From NCBI GenBank assembly GCA_000421065.1, contig ATWD01000001.1:1418001-1482000 (forward strand): DNA of 64,000 nucleotides, written 5' to 3'. Source of the DNA: Acidobacteriaceae bacterium TAA 166. GTDB lineage: Bacteria > Acidobacteriota > Terriglobia > Terriglobales > Acidobacteriaceae. Below the pieces are notes generated by a model, which ran no database searches, was not told where the DNA came from, and saw only the letters and a program-made list of their open reading frames with translations. Each line of letters starts with the position of its first letter. The stretch's first letter is position 1. The position numbers were made by a program, and so were the translations under genes. Positions 49,136 to 57,765 of this stretch are shown here, piece after piece.

Positions 49136-50047
49136 GTGAAACTTCGTTGGCTCGTTCCCCTCGTGTTGTTCCTTCCCTTCAAGTCCTACGCTGTGGACGC
49201 TCAGCATGGACGGATGACAGCCGTCACCATTCAGTCAGGTGCGATCACTCCGGTACATCTCAGGCCGGAGTTTGAATCCGTCATTCATCTGCCCGAAGAA
49301 GTGACCTCGATCGTTGTGGGAAGCCCTGGCTCCTTCCATGTGGAGCACAACGAGGCGGAGCCCACGTTTGTTTACGTCAAGCCAGCGGTGCGTACTCCGG
49401 CCCAGAGCGATCTTCTTATCGCGATGAAATCGGGTCAGCACATCATGTTGGAGTTGATCAGCGACGGCGATTCTGCGCCAGCTACGACAGCCGTAGATTT
49501 TCTCCTGGAATACAAGCCCCGCAAGAGTTCCGTCATTTTCGCTGGGACTCTGACTTCCGATGCTCAAGCCACTACCGCCGATCCTGCAAAACCGAGGCCT
49601 GCGGTGTCACCTCTTGACCAGGAGCTAGCGTTTCAGCAAAGCATCAATGCTCCTGCGTGGACGAAGTGGGACGGCCAACAGATCCAGACCTCACTTGGAG
49701 AAATCAGACAGATCGGAAACCAGACGATCATTGCGTTCTCGATTCTCAATGCCGGCGACCATCCTGTAGAGATCGTTCCGCCCCAGATCCAGATGGATGG
49801 ACACAAGCCAAAGAAGAGCAAAGGCAAGAACATCCTCTCCGACCAACTGCAGGTGCGAACGTATCAGCTCACGACCGCGCGGCTCGATCCCGGTGCGCGT
49901 ACGGACGGAGTTCTGATCTTTGATCGCCCGAACTTTAAAGCTTCCACCCAGGCGCTCTTTCTCCAGATTGCACAGGCCGATCAGGTCGATCACCCCATTC
50001 TTCTCAAACTTCCATTCACACCACCTCTTGTGGCAAATGCTCGCTAG
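49136..50047 (+). CDS. virB9: VirB9/TrbG-like T4SS outer-membrane core component
   Basis: A 303-residue protein with a GTG start and an AGGAGG SD. The signal peptide is LRWLVPLVLFLPFKSYA. The N-terminal beta domain (HLRPEFESVIHLPEEVTSIV, 'PTFVYVKPAVRTPAQSDLLI') and the C-terminal domain ('SINAPAWTKWDGQQIQTSLG') show the usual VirB9/TrbG two-part layout, although the middle linker is variable. It should form the outer-membrane ring with VirB10. A VirB7 lipoprotein is not apparent. Confidence 0.72.
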   Translation: MKLRWLVPLVLFLPFKSYAVDAQHGRMTAVTIQSGAITPVHLRPEFESVIHLPEEVTSIVVGSPGSFHVEHNEAEPTFVYVKPAVRTPAQSDLLIAMKSGQHIMLELISDGDSAPATTAVDFLLEYKPRKSSVIFAGTLTSDAQATTADPAKPRPAVSPLDQELAFQQSINAPAWTKWDGQQIQTSLGEIRQIGNQTIIAFSILNAGDHPVEIVPPQIQMDGHKPKKSKGKNILSDQLQVRTYQLTTARLDPGARTDGVLIFDRPNFKASTQALFLQIAQADQVDHPILLKLPFTPPLVANAR

Positions 50048-50061
50048 AAAGGAGAACCACT

Positions 50062-51318
50062 ATGAAGCCGAATCTCAATGGAAATGCCCTCGAAGCCGAA
50101 CCGATCGAAGAAATCAGTACATCAAGCGGGACGGACGCGCGCCCGACTGAGCAGGCTGCGGCACAACCGCCCGCGAATCCGTGGGTGACGCGAGCAGACG
50201 CTCTCAAAACATCGGCCACTAGCAAGAAGCCTCTCATCCTGCTTGGCGGTGGTGTTGGAGTCGCAGGGCTCCTGTTTGTGCTCACGACGTTTGCCGGAAA
50301 GTCTCCCAAAAAACTACCCACTCCACTGCAAAACAATGTTGCCCAATCCTCTACAACTGAGAGGCCCAAAGGAAGCGTTACTCCTGTGATGGACACGGTG
50401 CGAACGGCTGCCAGCAGCAACACCGGCGGACAATTAACGGCCGCCGACATCAACCGCACGAAAGCAACTACGGGAGCCCAGACGGGAAGCATTTCCGTCA
50501 GTCCTGCACCTCGGACAAACGGCACAGGCGGCGCGACTCTTGCCTCGGTTCCTCCTTTCGACTCGACGCAGCAGCGCTGGGAAGAGCCCAAGCCTTATGG
50601 CGAGGCTCAAGTTACGTCACAGTTTCCTTCGACAGCATCATCGCAGAATCTCCTGAAAGAGGCGTCCCTCGTCTTCGTGAGGAAAGCCGAGGTCGCCAAC
50701 GCAAATTCCACGAAGCCCAATAGCGATAACGACGTTATCGCCCCACAACTCAGCCTGACCACAGGCACTAGAATTCAGGCACGCCTCGAGACTCAAGTTT
50801 CCAGCGCCACAACCGCCCCCGTAGTCGCCGTCGTGGAGTACACCTATTCGCTTGGAGAGCACGTTGTTATTCCAGCGGGCGCGAGGGTCTATGGCCAGCT
50901 TCAACAGGCAGATCGCAGTGGTGCCGTGAGCATCAATTTCACTGAACTGGAACTGCTAGATGGGAATCGCTTGAAGATCGAGGCGATCGGAACCAGTCTC
51001 GAACTGGGACCGATCAAAGGCTCCGTCTCAGGTAAGAACACAGGACGTAACTTTCTGGTTCGCACCGCATCCGGAATCGGCTCAGTGGCTGCGATGCTGG
51101 TGGGCAACAACACGAGCGGGGCTTTTTCCGAGGATGACATGATCCGGGAACGTATCGCTCAGAACATAGGCAATGCAGGCGATACAGAGGTCATGAATAT
51201 GGCTTTAACGAATCGCATCGTCGTTTCGGTTCCCGCGGATACGCCTATCTACATCGTATTTACGAAGCGTGAAGCACCAACGGCCACATCGCGCCCGCCA
51301 TCCAACACAAACCAGTAG
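50062..51318 (+). CDS. virB10: VirB10/TrbI-like T4SS channel component
   Basis: A 418-residue bitopic protein: cytoplasmic N-terminus rich in Ala/Glu, one membrane helix at about 56-78 (KPLILLGGGVGVAGLLFVLT), a Thr/Pro/Gln-rich periplasmic linker and the C-terminal VirB10 fold from about 230 (LTTGTRIQARLETQVSSATT, 'GEHVVIPAGARVYGQLQQAD', 'SINFTELELLDGNRLKIEAI', 'VSVPADTPIYIVFTKRE'). It spans both membranes in the core complex. It is the last gene before the opposite-strand cassette, so the T4SS operon is interrupted after it. Confidence 0.9.
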   Translation: MKPNLNGNALEAEPIEEISTSSGTDARPTEQAAAQPPANPWVTRADALKTSATSKKPLILLGGGVGVAGLLFVLTTFAGKSPKKLPTPLQNNVAQSSTTERPKGSVTPVMDTVRTAASSNTGGQLTAADINRTKATTGAQTGSISVSPAPRTNGTGGATLASVPPFDSTQQRWEEPKPYGEAQVTSQFPSTASSQNLLKEASLVFVRKAEVANANSTKPNSDNDVIAPQLSLTTGTRIQARLETQVSSATTAPVVAVVEYTYSLGEHVVIPAGARVYGQLQQADRSGAVSINFTELELLDGNRLKIEAIGTSLELGPIKGSVSGKNTGRNFLVRTASGIGSVAAMLVGNNTSGAFSEDDMIRERIAQNIGNAGDTEVMNMALTNRIVVSVPADTPIYIVFTKREAPTATSRPPSNTNQ

Positions 51319-51438
51319 TGGAAGTCTGCTCTAGTCAACAATGATGCCCCGGGCATCGCCGGGGCACTATTGTGTCGCATTGTCCGCTTCCAAGAAGCAC
51401 GGGGAATGATCCTTGCCGAGAGCTGATCATGTCGTTGC

Positions 51439-51487
51439 GCAGAATGACCGGTTGTCTTGGACTTCATTTCATCGTGCAGAATGACCG
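51439..51487 (+). repeat. Short direct repeat at the end of the S41 gene
   Basis: GCAGAATGACCG occurs at 51476-51487, inside the last codons of the S41 protease gene, and as GCAGAATGACCG at 51439-51450 just beyond its stop. It is at the left edge of the inverted PadR-ADOP-S41 cassette and may be a trace of its insertion or a partial duplication. Confidence 0.45.
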
Positions 51488-52623
51488 ATTTTATGTGTGA
51501 GCAATGCAGTCGCCATCTGATACGCCGCGTCGTAGCTGTCGCGGCCTGGGTGGTTGGAGAGAACGTCAGGTGTCAGGCCATTCCCTTTGTTGAAACGAAC
51601 CGCCTTCACACTCTCGGCGCTCGCTGCTGGAACCACAATGCCCGCATTTTCGTTCAAAGCGACGTAAGTTTGAATTTGTCCTCGGCCATAGGTTCTTGCT
51701 CCGATGAGGCGAGCACTCGCGGTATCGTGCAGACCAGCGGCGAGTATCTCGGCCGCACTCGCAGTACCCTCGTTGATGAGGACGGCAAGCCGCATGGCTT
51801 TGAAAGGCTTGTTTGCTGCATATATCGGTTCTTTCGTGCCATCCCGTCTCACCTTCCAGCCGAGCGTCTGATCCGTGAAGGCGCTTCCGGCCACCGCCAT
51901 CGCGTCCAGATAGCCCCCAGGATTATTGCGCAAGTCGATGATGCACTTATCGATCCCGCGAGCTTCCAGGGCATTGACGGCCTGACGCACCTGCTCTCCT
52001 GAATCCGACGTGAAGAGCCGCACGCCGATATATCCCAACTGTTGTTTGTCTGCAACAAAGCTGCGTGATTCGACAGCCTGTTCGGCCCAGGTCTCTTTTG
52101 CTACTTGCACGCGAATCTCTCTCTTATCGCGTTGAATCGTTAGATCGACCTTGCCGGAATCTCCCCGCAGCATCGCCATCACGTCCTCATGGATCAGTCC
52201 ACGTGTGCCTCTTCCATTGATGCTTACAATCACGTCTCCTGGCCGCAATCCGGCTTTGAACGCTGGCGAGGCCACCAGAGGGGTGACGATCTTCGCTTCG
52301 CCGGTCTCCGAATCAATGGTGACGGCGAAATCTACCAATCCGATTCCGCGTTCGTTGCCAGAGGTCTCCGCCTGCATCGCATTCATTTGTTCGGATGTGA
52401 CGATGCGGAGGTCTCCGTCACTGAGTTTCGCTAACTGTTGATCGATTGACGAATTAGACGGATCGGTATCGCGGATAAGATCGGCACGGAGGCGCTGCCA
52501 GGAATCGGTGTCGGCAAACAGGTAATTCTGGTCGATAGCAGCGACGACTTTTGTGGATAGGCTGGCCGTTCCGGTAGAAGGATGCTGCATCAAGGCTGAT
52601 GCCAAAATCAAACTAACCCACAT
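51469..52623 (-). CDS. S41-family (C-terminal processing) peptidase homologue with altered catalytic Lys
   Basis: A 384-residue exported protein. I chose the ATG at 52623 because AAGGAA is 6 bases upstream and a signal peptide (MWVSLILASALMQHPSTGTA) follows at once. A PDZ domain lies at about 90-175 (IVTPLVASPAFKAGLRPGDV), then the S41 core (YIGVRLF, CIIDLRNNPGGYLDAM). The nucleophile Ser289 is present (NEGTASAAEI), but the Lys expected 25 residues later, in the usual FGKG motif, is Arg314 (RTYGRGQ). It may be inactive or changed in mechanism. It lies 20 bases after the permease gene as third gene of the PadR cassette. Confidence 0.85.
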   Translation of the reverse strand: MWVSLILASALMQHPSTGTASLSTKVVAAIDQNYLFADTDSWQRLRADLIRDTDPSNSSIDQQLAKLSDGDLRIVTSEQMNAMQAETSGNERGIGLVDFAVTIDSETGEAKIVTPLVASPAFKAGLRPGDVIVSINGRGTRGLIHEDVMAMLRGDSGKVDLTIQRDKREIRVQVAKETWAEQAVESRSFVADKQQLGYIGVRLFTSDSGEQVRQAVNALEARGIDKCIIDLRNNPGGYLDAMAVAGSAFTDQTLGWKVRRDGTKEPIYAANKPFKAMRLAVLINEGTASAAEILAAGLHDTASARLIGARTYGRGQIQTYVALNENAGIVVPAASAESVKAVRFNKGNGLTPDVLSNHPGRDSYDAAYQMATALLTHKIGHSAR

Positions 52624-52643
52624 ACACGTTCCTTTCAGGGCCA

Positions 52644-55340
52644 CTACTCTGTGCGCAGCGAGCGCACTGGATTGATCGAAGCTGCACGTTTAGCAGGAAG
52701 GAAACTGGCTACCAGAGCGACGAGACAAACGACAGTGGCAACTCCGACATAGGTCACCGGATTAGTGGACGTGACTCCGTACAGAAGCGTCTTCATGAAT
52801 CGAACGCCTATCAGGCCGAGCACCGTTCCGAGGATCACGCCCGCCATGGTTAACGTGATGCCTTGCTTCAGTACCAGAGCGAGAACGCTTTGACGATCAG
52901 CTCCCAATGCCATCCGAATGCCAATTTCCCGATATCGTTGCGCTACAGACTGAGCCATAACGCCATAGATACCGATAGCCGCGAGCAACAACGTCAGTCC
53001 TGCGAAGACGGTTAGGAGCCGTGCGCGAATCCGCGGTTGCGTCTGGAGTCCCGCGACCATCTCTCCGAGAGATTTGACCGCGCCGACCGGCAAATTCGGA
53101 TCTTGGCTCCAGATCGTTTTCTGTATGGCGGCATCCCCTAGGGCCACGCCCCGTTTTGTGCGCACGACAAAGAACATGGTGGTGTAATCCGAATTCGAGA
53201 AATACTGGTGAACCTGTTGCTGTTGGTAGTCCGTATAGACCTCCGGGCGGGCCTCCCATGCAATCTGGTTGTACCGAGTGGATTTTGTACTAGCCACCAC
53301 CCCAACCACTTCGAGCCACGGATTCTTCTGTGTTTCGGGGGCTTTCGGGTCTCCGATGCGGATATGCTCGCCAATTGGGTTCTTGCCAGAAAAATATCGT
53401 TGCGCGGCTTCTTCGTTGATGACAGCGACGGGGCGCGTTGTCTGCACATCGGAGTCCATAAAACCCCGGCCCGCGACCGTCGCAATTCCCATCGCTTGGA
53501 AATATCCAGGTCCTACGGTGATTGGGACGGCTTGTGGCAAATGCTCTGCGGTGAGATCGCCGCGACTCTCAATCTGAAATGGGTCCGTTCCGGCATCTGA
53601 CAGTCGAAGGAAGTAGCTCATCCCCACAGAATCCAAGCCGGGCAGGGCTCGCAGCCGCTCCGACAAGCGATCTGCAAATTGGGTAAGCTGCGTGTCTGAA
53701 CTGTACCGCTTATGCGGCAAGGCCAGGTTGATGACATGGGTATCGGTGGGTTTGAATCCTAAAGGCTGAGAATTTAGCCGAAGAAAGGTCGTCAGCAACA
53801 ATGAACTGCCGATCAAGAGGATGACGGAGAGGGCAACCTGTGTCAGCACGATGATGTTCCGCGAGCGCAACTTTCCGGTACCGGCGGATGCTCCGGAGCT
53901 GCTCGACCGCAATGCTTGATTGACATTGAGCCGTGATACCCGAAACGCCGGGTAGGCTCCAAAGGTCAGGCCAGACAATACTGTGAGGAGCACGGCTACA
54001 GCAATCACCGGCAGACTGACGGTGATTGGCTGCGCCGGAAGTGATCCAAACGGATTCCAGGCGACAAAGCCCCGCACCGAAGCGAAGGCGATCAATAATC
54101 CCAGAGCGCCGCTGATTCCGTAGAGAACCAGATTTTCCACGAGGAGCTGGATGAGAAGACGGCGGGCGCTCGATCCAAGCGCCGCGCGAATGGCGAACTC
54201 CTTCTCTCGCTGTATATTTCTGCCAACGATGAGACTGGCGGTGTTGGTACAAGCGATCAGAAGTAGCAATCCCACTGCTCCGCCAAGAACGAGAAGTGAT
54301 GCCCGAACTTCGCGGGTATTGTCTTGTTGCAGGCTTGACAGATAGGCCGTTGACTTCGGGATGTCGGGATAGTGCCGATCGTTCTCGGCCTGTAGAAGCG
54401 CGATCTCCGGCTTGGCCTGCGCGATAGTGACACCTTGATTGAGCCGCCCGATGATGGCAACGGCGGTCACGGAATCCTGCTTGTACTGTGGGTCTCCCGC
54501 TTGGATCAACGTCCAAACGTCAATATCATGTGGCTGGTCGAGAACGCGGTAGGAGAAGCCGGGCGGCAGGATGCCGACGACTTTGAATGATCTCTCATTG
54601 AGCATCAGCGACTCGCCCATCACAGAAATGGACTGATGAAATCGTTGCGTCCACAGAGCGTAGCTAATCACCGCAACTGGCGGACCCGTGTTGTCATCGT
54701 CCAGAAAGAGCCGCCCGCGAAAGGCCGTTACTCCAAGTGTTGTGAAGAGGCTGTTGCTGGCGATTCCACCATGCAAGCTCTCAGGCTCCCCGCTCCCGGT
54801 CAATGTATATCCGCGCTCGAACGAAGCGCCTAAAGATTGGAAGGAATGGCTGCGTTCACGAAAATACAGGTAGTCGCGCCAACTGAAGTAGTACGCCGGT
54901 TCATTTGGGACATCTGCCGCCGCACGCCAGAAGATGACGAGTTGCTGTGGGTTCTTGAGAGGCAACGGTTGGATGATCCAGGCATTCAGAATCGAGAAGA
55001 TACCGGTTGTCGCTCCGATGCCGAGGGCAAGCGTCAAGATGGCAACGACTGCGAATCCTCGATTTTGCAGAAGTTGACGAATCCCGTACCGGACATCGGC
55101 CCAAAAGCTTTCCAGCGTTAGCGCGATGTCTTCGGCCACTACTCGCTCTTGCATCAGAGTAGGATTTCCAAATAGCAGCAAAGCTTCTCGATAGGCCTGT
55201 TCCGGCGTCATGCCGCGAGCAATGTTATCCGCCGTTCGCATGTCGATGTGAGAGTTGATCTCGGCTTCGATGTCTTGAGTCACTCTGGAACGAGAGAATA
55301 AATTTGAGATGCGATGCAAGAGGGACATACGATACCTCAC
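52644..55340 (-). CDS. MacB-like duplicated ABC permease (ADOP family)
   Basis: An 898-residue permease. The first 80 residues are the soluble ADOP leader (DIEAEINSHIDMRTADNIAR, 'GMTPEQAYREALLLFGNPTL'), followed by two copies of a MacB periplasmic core domain plus FtsX transmembrane set ('GFAVVAILTLALGIGATTGI' and, in the second half, 'LLLAAIGIYGVMAQSVAQRY'). Such proteins are strongly expanded in Acidobacteriota and lack a fused ATPase. The GTG at 55340 overlaps the PadR stop by four bases; an ATG at 55328 with GAGGT 6 bases upstream is an equally good start. The function is probably mechanotransmission or export of peptides or toxic compounds under PadR control. Confidence 0.9.
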   Translation of the reverse strand: MRYRMSLLHRISNLFSRSRVTQDIEAEINSHIDMRTADNIARGMTPEQAYREALLLFGNPTLMQERVVAEDIALTLESFWADVRYGIRQLLQNRGFAVVAILTLALGIGATTGIFSILNAWIIQPLPLKNPQQLVIFWRAAADVPNEPAYYFSWRDYLYFRERSHSFQSLGASFERGYTLTGSGEPESLHGGIASNSLFTTLGVTAFRGRLFLDDDNTGPPVAVISYALWTQRFHQSISVMGESLMLNERSFKVVGILPPGFSYRVLDQPHDIDVWTLIQAGDPQYKQDSVTAVAIIGRLNQGVTIAQAKPEIALLQAENDRHYPDIPKSTAYLSSLQQDNTREVRASLLVLGGAVGLLLLIACTNTASLIVGRNIQREKEFAIRAALGSSARRLLIQLLVENLVLYGISGALGLLIAFASVRGFVAWNPFGSLPAQPITVSLPVIAVAVLLTVLSGLTFGAYPAFRVSRLNVNQALRSSSSGASAGTGKLRSRNIIVLTQVALSVILLIGSSLLLTTFLRLNSQPLGFKPTDTHVINLALPHKRYSSDTQLTQFADRLSERLRALPGLDSVGMSYFLRLSDAGTDPFQIESRGDLTAEHLPQAVPITVGPGYFQAMGIATVAGRGFMDSDVQTTRPVAVINEEAAQRYFSGKNPIGEHIRIGDPKAPETQKNPWLEVVGVVASTKSTRYNQIAWEARPEVYTDYQQQQVHQYFSNSDYTTMFFVVRTKRGVALGDAAIQKTIWSQDPNLPVGAVKSLGEMVAGLQTQPRIRARLLTVFAGLTLLLAAIGIYGVMAQSVAQRYREIGIRMALGADRQSVLALVLKQGITLTMAGVILGTVLGLIGVRFMKTLLYGVTSTNPVTYVGVATVVCLVALVASFLPAKRAASINPVRSLRTE

Positions 55341-55663
55341 GCGTAGCGCAAAATTGCGCGCACACCTTTCACCAGTTGTTCAAAGCTCTTCTCGGCTTCC
55401 TGAAGTTGCTTGCGTCCGACGGCAGTCAGCTTGTAATACTTCGCTTTACGGTTCGTTTCCGTAAGTGCCCATTGTGAGCTGACCCAGCCTTTTTGCTCCA
55501 TGCGATGGAGCGCTGGATAGAGAGAGCCTTCCTCAACCTTGAGCAGCTCAGCGGACGCTGTCTGGATATGCAGGACAATCCCGTATCCATGCAGTTCTCC
55601 TGTCTGTGAAAGCGTCTTGAGGACAAGAAGATCCAAGGTGCCCTGAACGTCTGTTTTGGCCAT
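55337..55663 (-). CDS. PadR-family transcriptional regulator
   Basis: A 108-residue regulator starting at the ATG at 55663 with GGGAGAT 6 bases upstream. The winged HTH is clear: 'VQGTLDLLVLKTLSQTGELH', GYGIVLHIQTAS, VEEGSLYPALHRMEQKGWV and AKYYKLTAVGRKQL. It should repress its own operon with the permease and S41 protein. A promoter with a palindrome between -35 and -10 lies upstream. Confidence 0.93.
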   Translation of the reverse strand: MAKTDVQGTLDLLVLKTLSQTGELHGYGIVLHIQTASAELLKVEEGSLYPALHRMEQKGWVSSQWALTETNRKAKYYKLTAVGRKQLQEAEKSFEQLVKGVRAILRYA

Positions 55664-55686
55664 TCGTGTATCTCCCGTTGCGACAG

Positions 55687-55716
55687 ATGCTATCCCTAGA
55701 TTGCTAGGTGTGTCAA
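55687..55716 (-). promoter_or_regulatory. PadR operon promoter with internal palindrome
   Basis: On the minus strand TTGACA (55711-55716) and TAGCAT (55687-55692) are 18 bases apart. Between them CCTAG-ATTG-CTAGG (55695-55708) is a perfect 5-bp-arm inverted repeat, a suitable PadR operator position for repression. Confidence 0.55.
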
Positions 55717-56190
55717 ACTCTGACTGGCTACTCCTTTCTTGGCTCACGGAACCCTCGGCAGCTAGGTATGCAAATCCATAGAGTTCTTAATACGGCCCAA
55801 TTATCTAGGGCATGCGCGACGGAGCGCGGTCCGGAACAGTAGTGATTGCAAAGTCATTACGCAACATGCCCGATCATCCGTCAGATCAAGCAATCTGCGC
55901 TTCGCCCGTTTTGCCGCGGGCATCAATCAATCTGCACAACGACACATCTCCCGTGCGTCTTCGTAGCATTTTTCGCCAGATTTGGCGGGACTTTGGGGGG
56001 CGACAATATTCCCGGTGCCATTCGGGCGCGAATGACTGTCTCCTGAACTCACTTTTGGCGTCGGCTTTATTATCGGAGCGCTCTCCAGACGCAGTTTCGA
56101 TGCCCATCTACGTTTGACCGAGTTTTGAAGTGGCCACACTCTCTCTTTCGACACGGAAGCCCAGAGCAACCGAGTCCAGGAGAGACAGCT
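55717..56190. other. Intergenic region between padR and virB2
   Basis: No convincing gene on either strand. It contains TTTGACCGAGTTTTG at 56113-56127, also found at 47428-47442 and in a variant form at 47125-47140 in front of the other early element genes. It must hold a new promoter for virB2 onward, because the cassette separates these genes from virB10. Confidence 0.45.
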
Positions 56191-56616
56191 ATGACAACCG
56201 CACTTCCCATCTGGCGGCCTGCTCGCGGATCCGCCGAACCCACAACGATTCACCGCCCCAAGGATCGCAACTGGCCGCACTTTCTGCTCAAGGTCGCGTT
56301 GGTGCTGATGCTCATTGGTCCCTTCCTGCCACTCGCAGCACACGCGCAGAACTTGGGCACCTCGCCCCAGTTCGGTCAGGCGGTTCAAGGCCAACAGGCC
56401 ACTACGGTAGAAGGCACCGTGCTCAACATCGTGAACTGGGGCTGCAATGTGATCGCTCCGGTGATCGCCGTCGCCTGCCTCGGTGTTGCCGGTTGGCACT
56501 TCAAATCCGGCCGCGGCTATATGGGCTGGGGCGTCACTGGCGTCGCTCTCATGGTGATCTCGGGTCTCGGACGTATGGCCGAGGGCTTCGTTACCCAGGC
56601 TGGATCGATCCAGTAA
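56191..56616 (+). CDS. virB2: VirB2/TrbC-like pilin
   Basis: A 141-residue protein from the ATG at 56191 (AGGAGA 7 bases upstream). It has a long N-terminal cytoplasmic stretch, then a signal-type segment (LLKVALVLMLIGPFLPLAAHAQ) whose cleavage would leave a mature pilin with two hydrophobic helices: 'NWGCNVIAPVIAVACLGVAG' and 'WGVTGVALMVISGLGRMAEG'. That is the VirB2/TrbC fold. It builds the conjugative pilus. The 'NWG.NVI.P...SG..R..EGF' pattern recurs in the next two proteins. Confidence 0.85.
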   Translation: MTTALPIWRPARGSAEPTTIHRPKDRNWPHFLLKVALVLMLIGPFLPLAAHAQNLGTSPQFGQAVQGQQATTVEGTVLNIVNWGCNVIAPVIAVACLGVAGWHFKSGRGYMGWGVTGVALMVISGLGRMAEGFVTQAGSIQ

Positions 56617-56631
56617 CAAGGAGCAACTGCG

Positions 56632-57294
56632 ATGCCTGTGCCGCAATTCCTTTCCGATCTTCTTCAACTGCTGTTTGACCTCGCAGTGCCGGCTGCCTTC
56701 TGCACGCTGGCCGCGGCTGGGGTCAGTCTGCGTGCCGAAGGAGGAATGAATTTCCATATCGGTGGGAAGTTCGGGAAGTGGATTCTGTGGACCGTCGTGT
56801 TGTTGACGATCCCTCAGATCCTTGCCTGGATTGCGGCACAAGGCATCACGATCCCTTCCGCGAGCGGTTCTGTAGGAACGAGCTGGCTTGCAAGCATGGA
56901 GTCGCTCTTCAAGAACTTCGTCAATGACATCGTGGTCGCTAAGCTCGTTCCCATCCTTGCGGCCTACTTCGTGCTCAAAGCCACTCTCGACGGAGCCGCT
57001 GGAGAAAACCCTTTGGGTTCGATCATCGCCGCGATCTTTCTGATGTCGATCTCGGCCACGATGCAGATGTTTCAGAGCTGGAACTCAGGTGGCCAGTACG
57101 CAACAACTGACATGCTCAGCTCGCTCTGGAACTACATCGCTGGGAAGATCATGCCTTCCGCTGCGGGACTTGCATGTATTGGTGCCGTTATCAACTTCGT
57201 TCGTCAGCGCCCGTGGACACGCCTGATCTTCGCGGCGATTGCGTTCCTGAGTGTCAGCGGACTGGTGAAGCTCTTCCAGGCGATGGCCGCATAG
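56632..57294 (+). CDS. T4SS-associated membrane protein with C-terminal VirB2-like module
   Basis: A 220-residue protein with about five hydrophobic segments. The C-terminal 60 residues (LWNYIAGKIMPSAAGLACIG followed by RLIFAAIAFLSVSGLVKLFQ) follow the same N-x-I-x-P ... A-x-x-S-G-L-x-(R/K) pattern as VirB2. The N-terminal half has two helices and a conserved-looking GGMNFHIGGKFGKWILW loop. It is not a known VirB component. It lies between the pilin and the double-module protein, 15 bases after the pilin stop. Confidence 0.6.
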   Translation: MPVPQFLSDLLQLLFDLAVPAAFCTLAAAGVSLRAEGGMNFHIGGKFGKWILWTVVLLTIPQILAWIAAQGITIPSASGSVGTSWLASMESLFKNFVNDIVVAKLVPILAAYFVLKATLDGAAGENPLGSIIAAIFLMSISATMQMFQSWNSGGQYATTDMLSSLWNYIAGKIMPSAAGLACIGAVINFVRQRPWTRLIFAAIAFLSVSGLVKLFQAMAA

Positions 57295-57307
57295 AAAGGA
57301 GAATCCG

Positions 57308-57763
57308 ATGAGTCTTGATGGAGCCATTACGAACCTTGCGAGTTGGGGAGGCAATGTCATCATGCCAACGCTCGCCGGTGGTTTCTTCTCCTTCGCGGTG
57401 TACCGCTATAGCAAGAGTGGTCCGTTCGAGAACTACCTCTATGGAGGGTTTGCGTCCTTGATGTGTTCCGGCGTCCTGCGCGCTCTCGAGGGTTTCGTAC
57501 AACACGCCGGGGCTACGAATGCTGACGGGTATTGGTTGGCGCTCTTGACCCTTGTCAATTACACCGCCAACGTTCTCCTTCCGGTCTTTGCCCTCACGCA
57601 GTTGGGAGCGATGGCTCTCCATATGGGCGGAGTGCTCGACCAGATCTATCCGGGCTCTACCTGGATTCGAAAGTTTGTGGCAGCGATGGCAGCTCTGATG
57701 GTCTCCGGGATCGTGCGTCTCGCGGAGTCCATGATCACCAAGGCCCATGGAATAGGAGCATGA
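57308..57763 (+). CDS. Membrane protein made of two VirB2-like modules
   Basis: A 151-residue protein with an internal repeat. The first module (ASWGGNVIMPTLAGGFFSFA ... 'GGFASLMCSGVLRALEGFV') and the second (VNYTANVLLPVFALTQLGAM ... 'KFVAAMAALMVSGIVRLAES') both match the VirB2 pattern 'N(W/Y)..NV(I/L).P ... SG(V/I)(L/V)R..E'. There is no signal peptide. It may be an inner-membrane platform for the pilin or a minor pilin fusion. It overlaps the following gene region closely, with its TGA only two bases before the chosen virB3 start. Confidence 0.6.
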   Translation: MSLDGAITNLASWGGNVIMPTLAGGFFSFAVYRYSKSGPFENYLYGGFASLMCSGVLRALEGFVQHAGATNADGYWLALLTLVNYTANVLLPVFALTQLGAMALHMGGVLDQIYPGSTWIRKFVAAMAALMVSGIVRLAESMITKAHGIGA

Positions 57764-57765
57764 CG

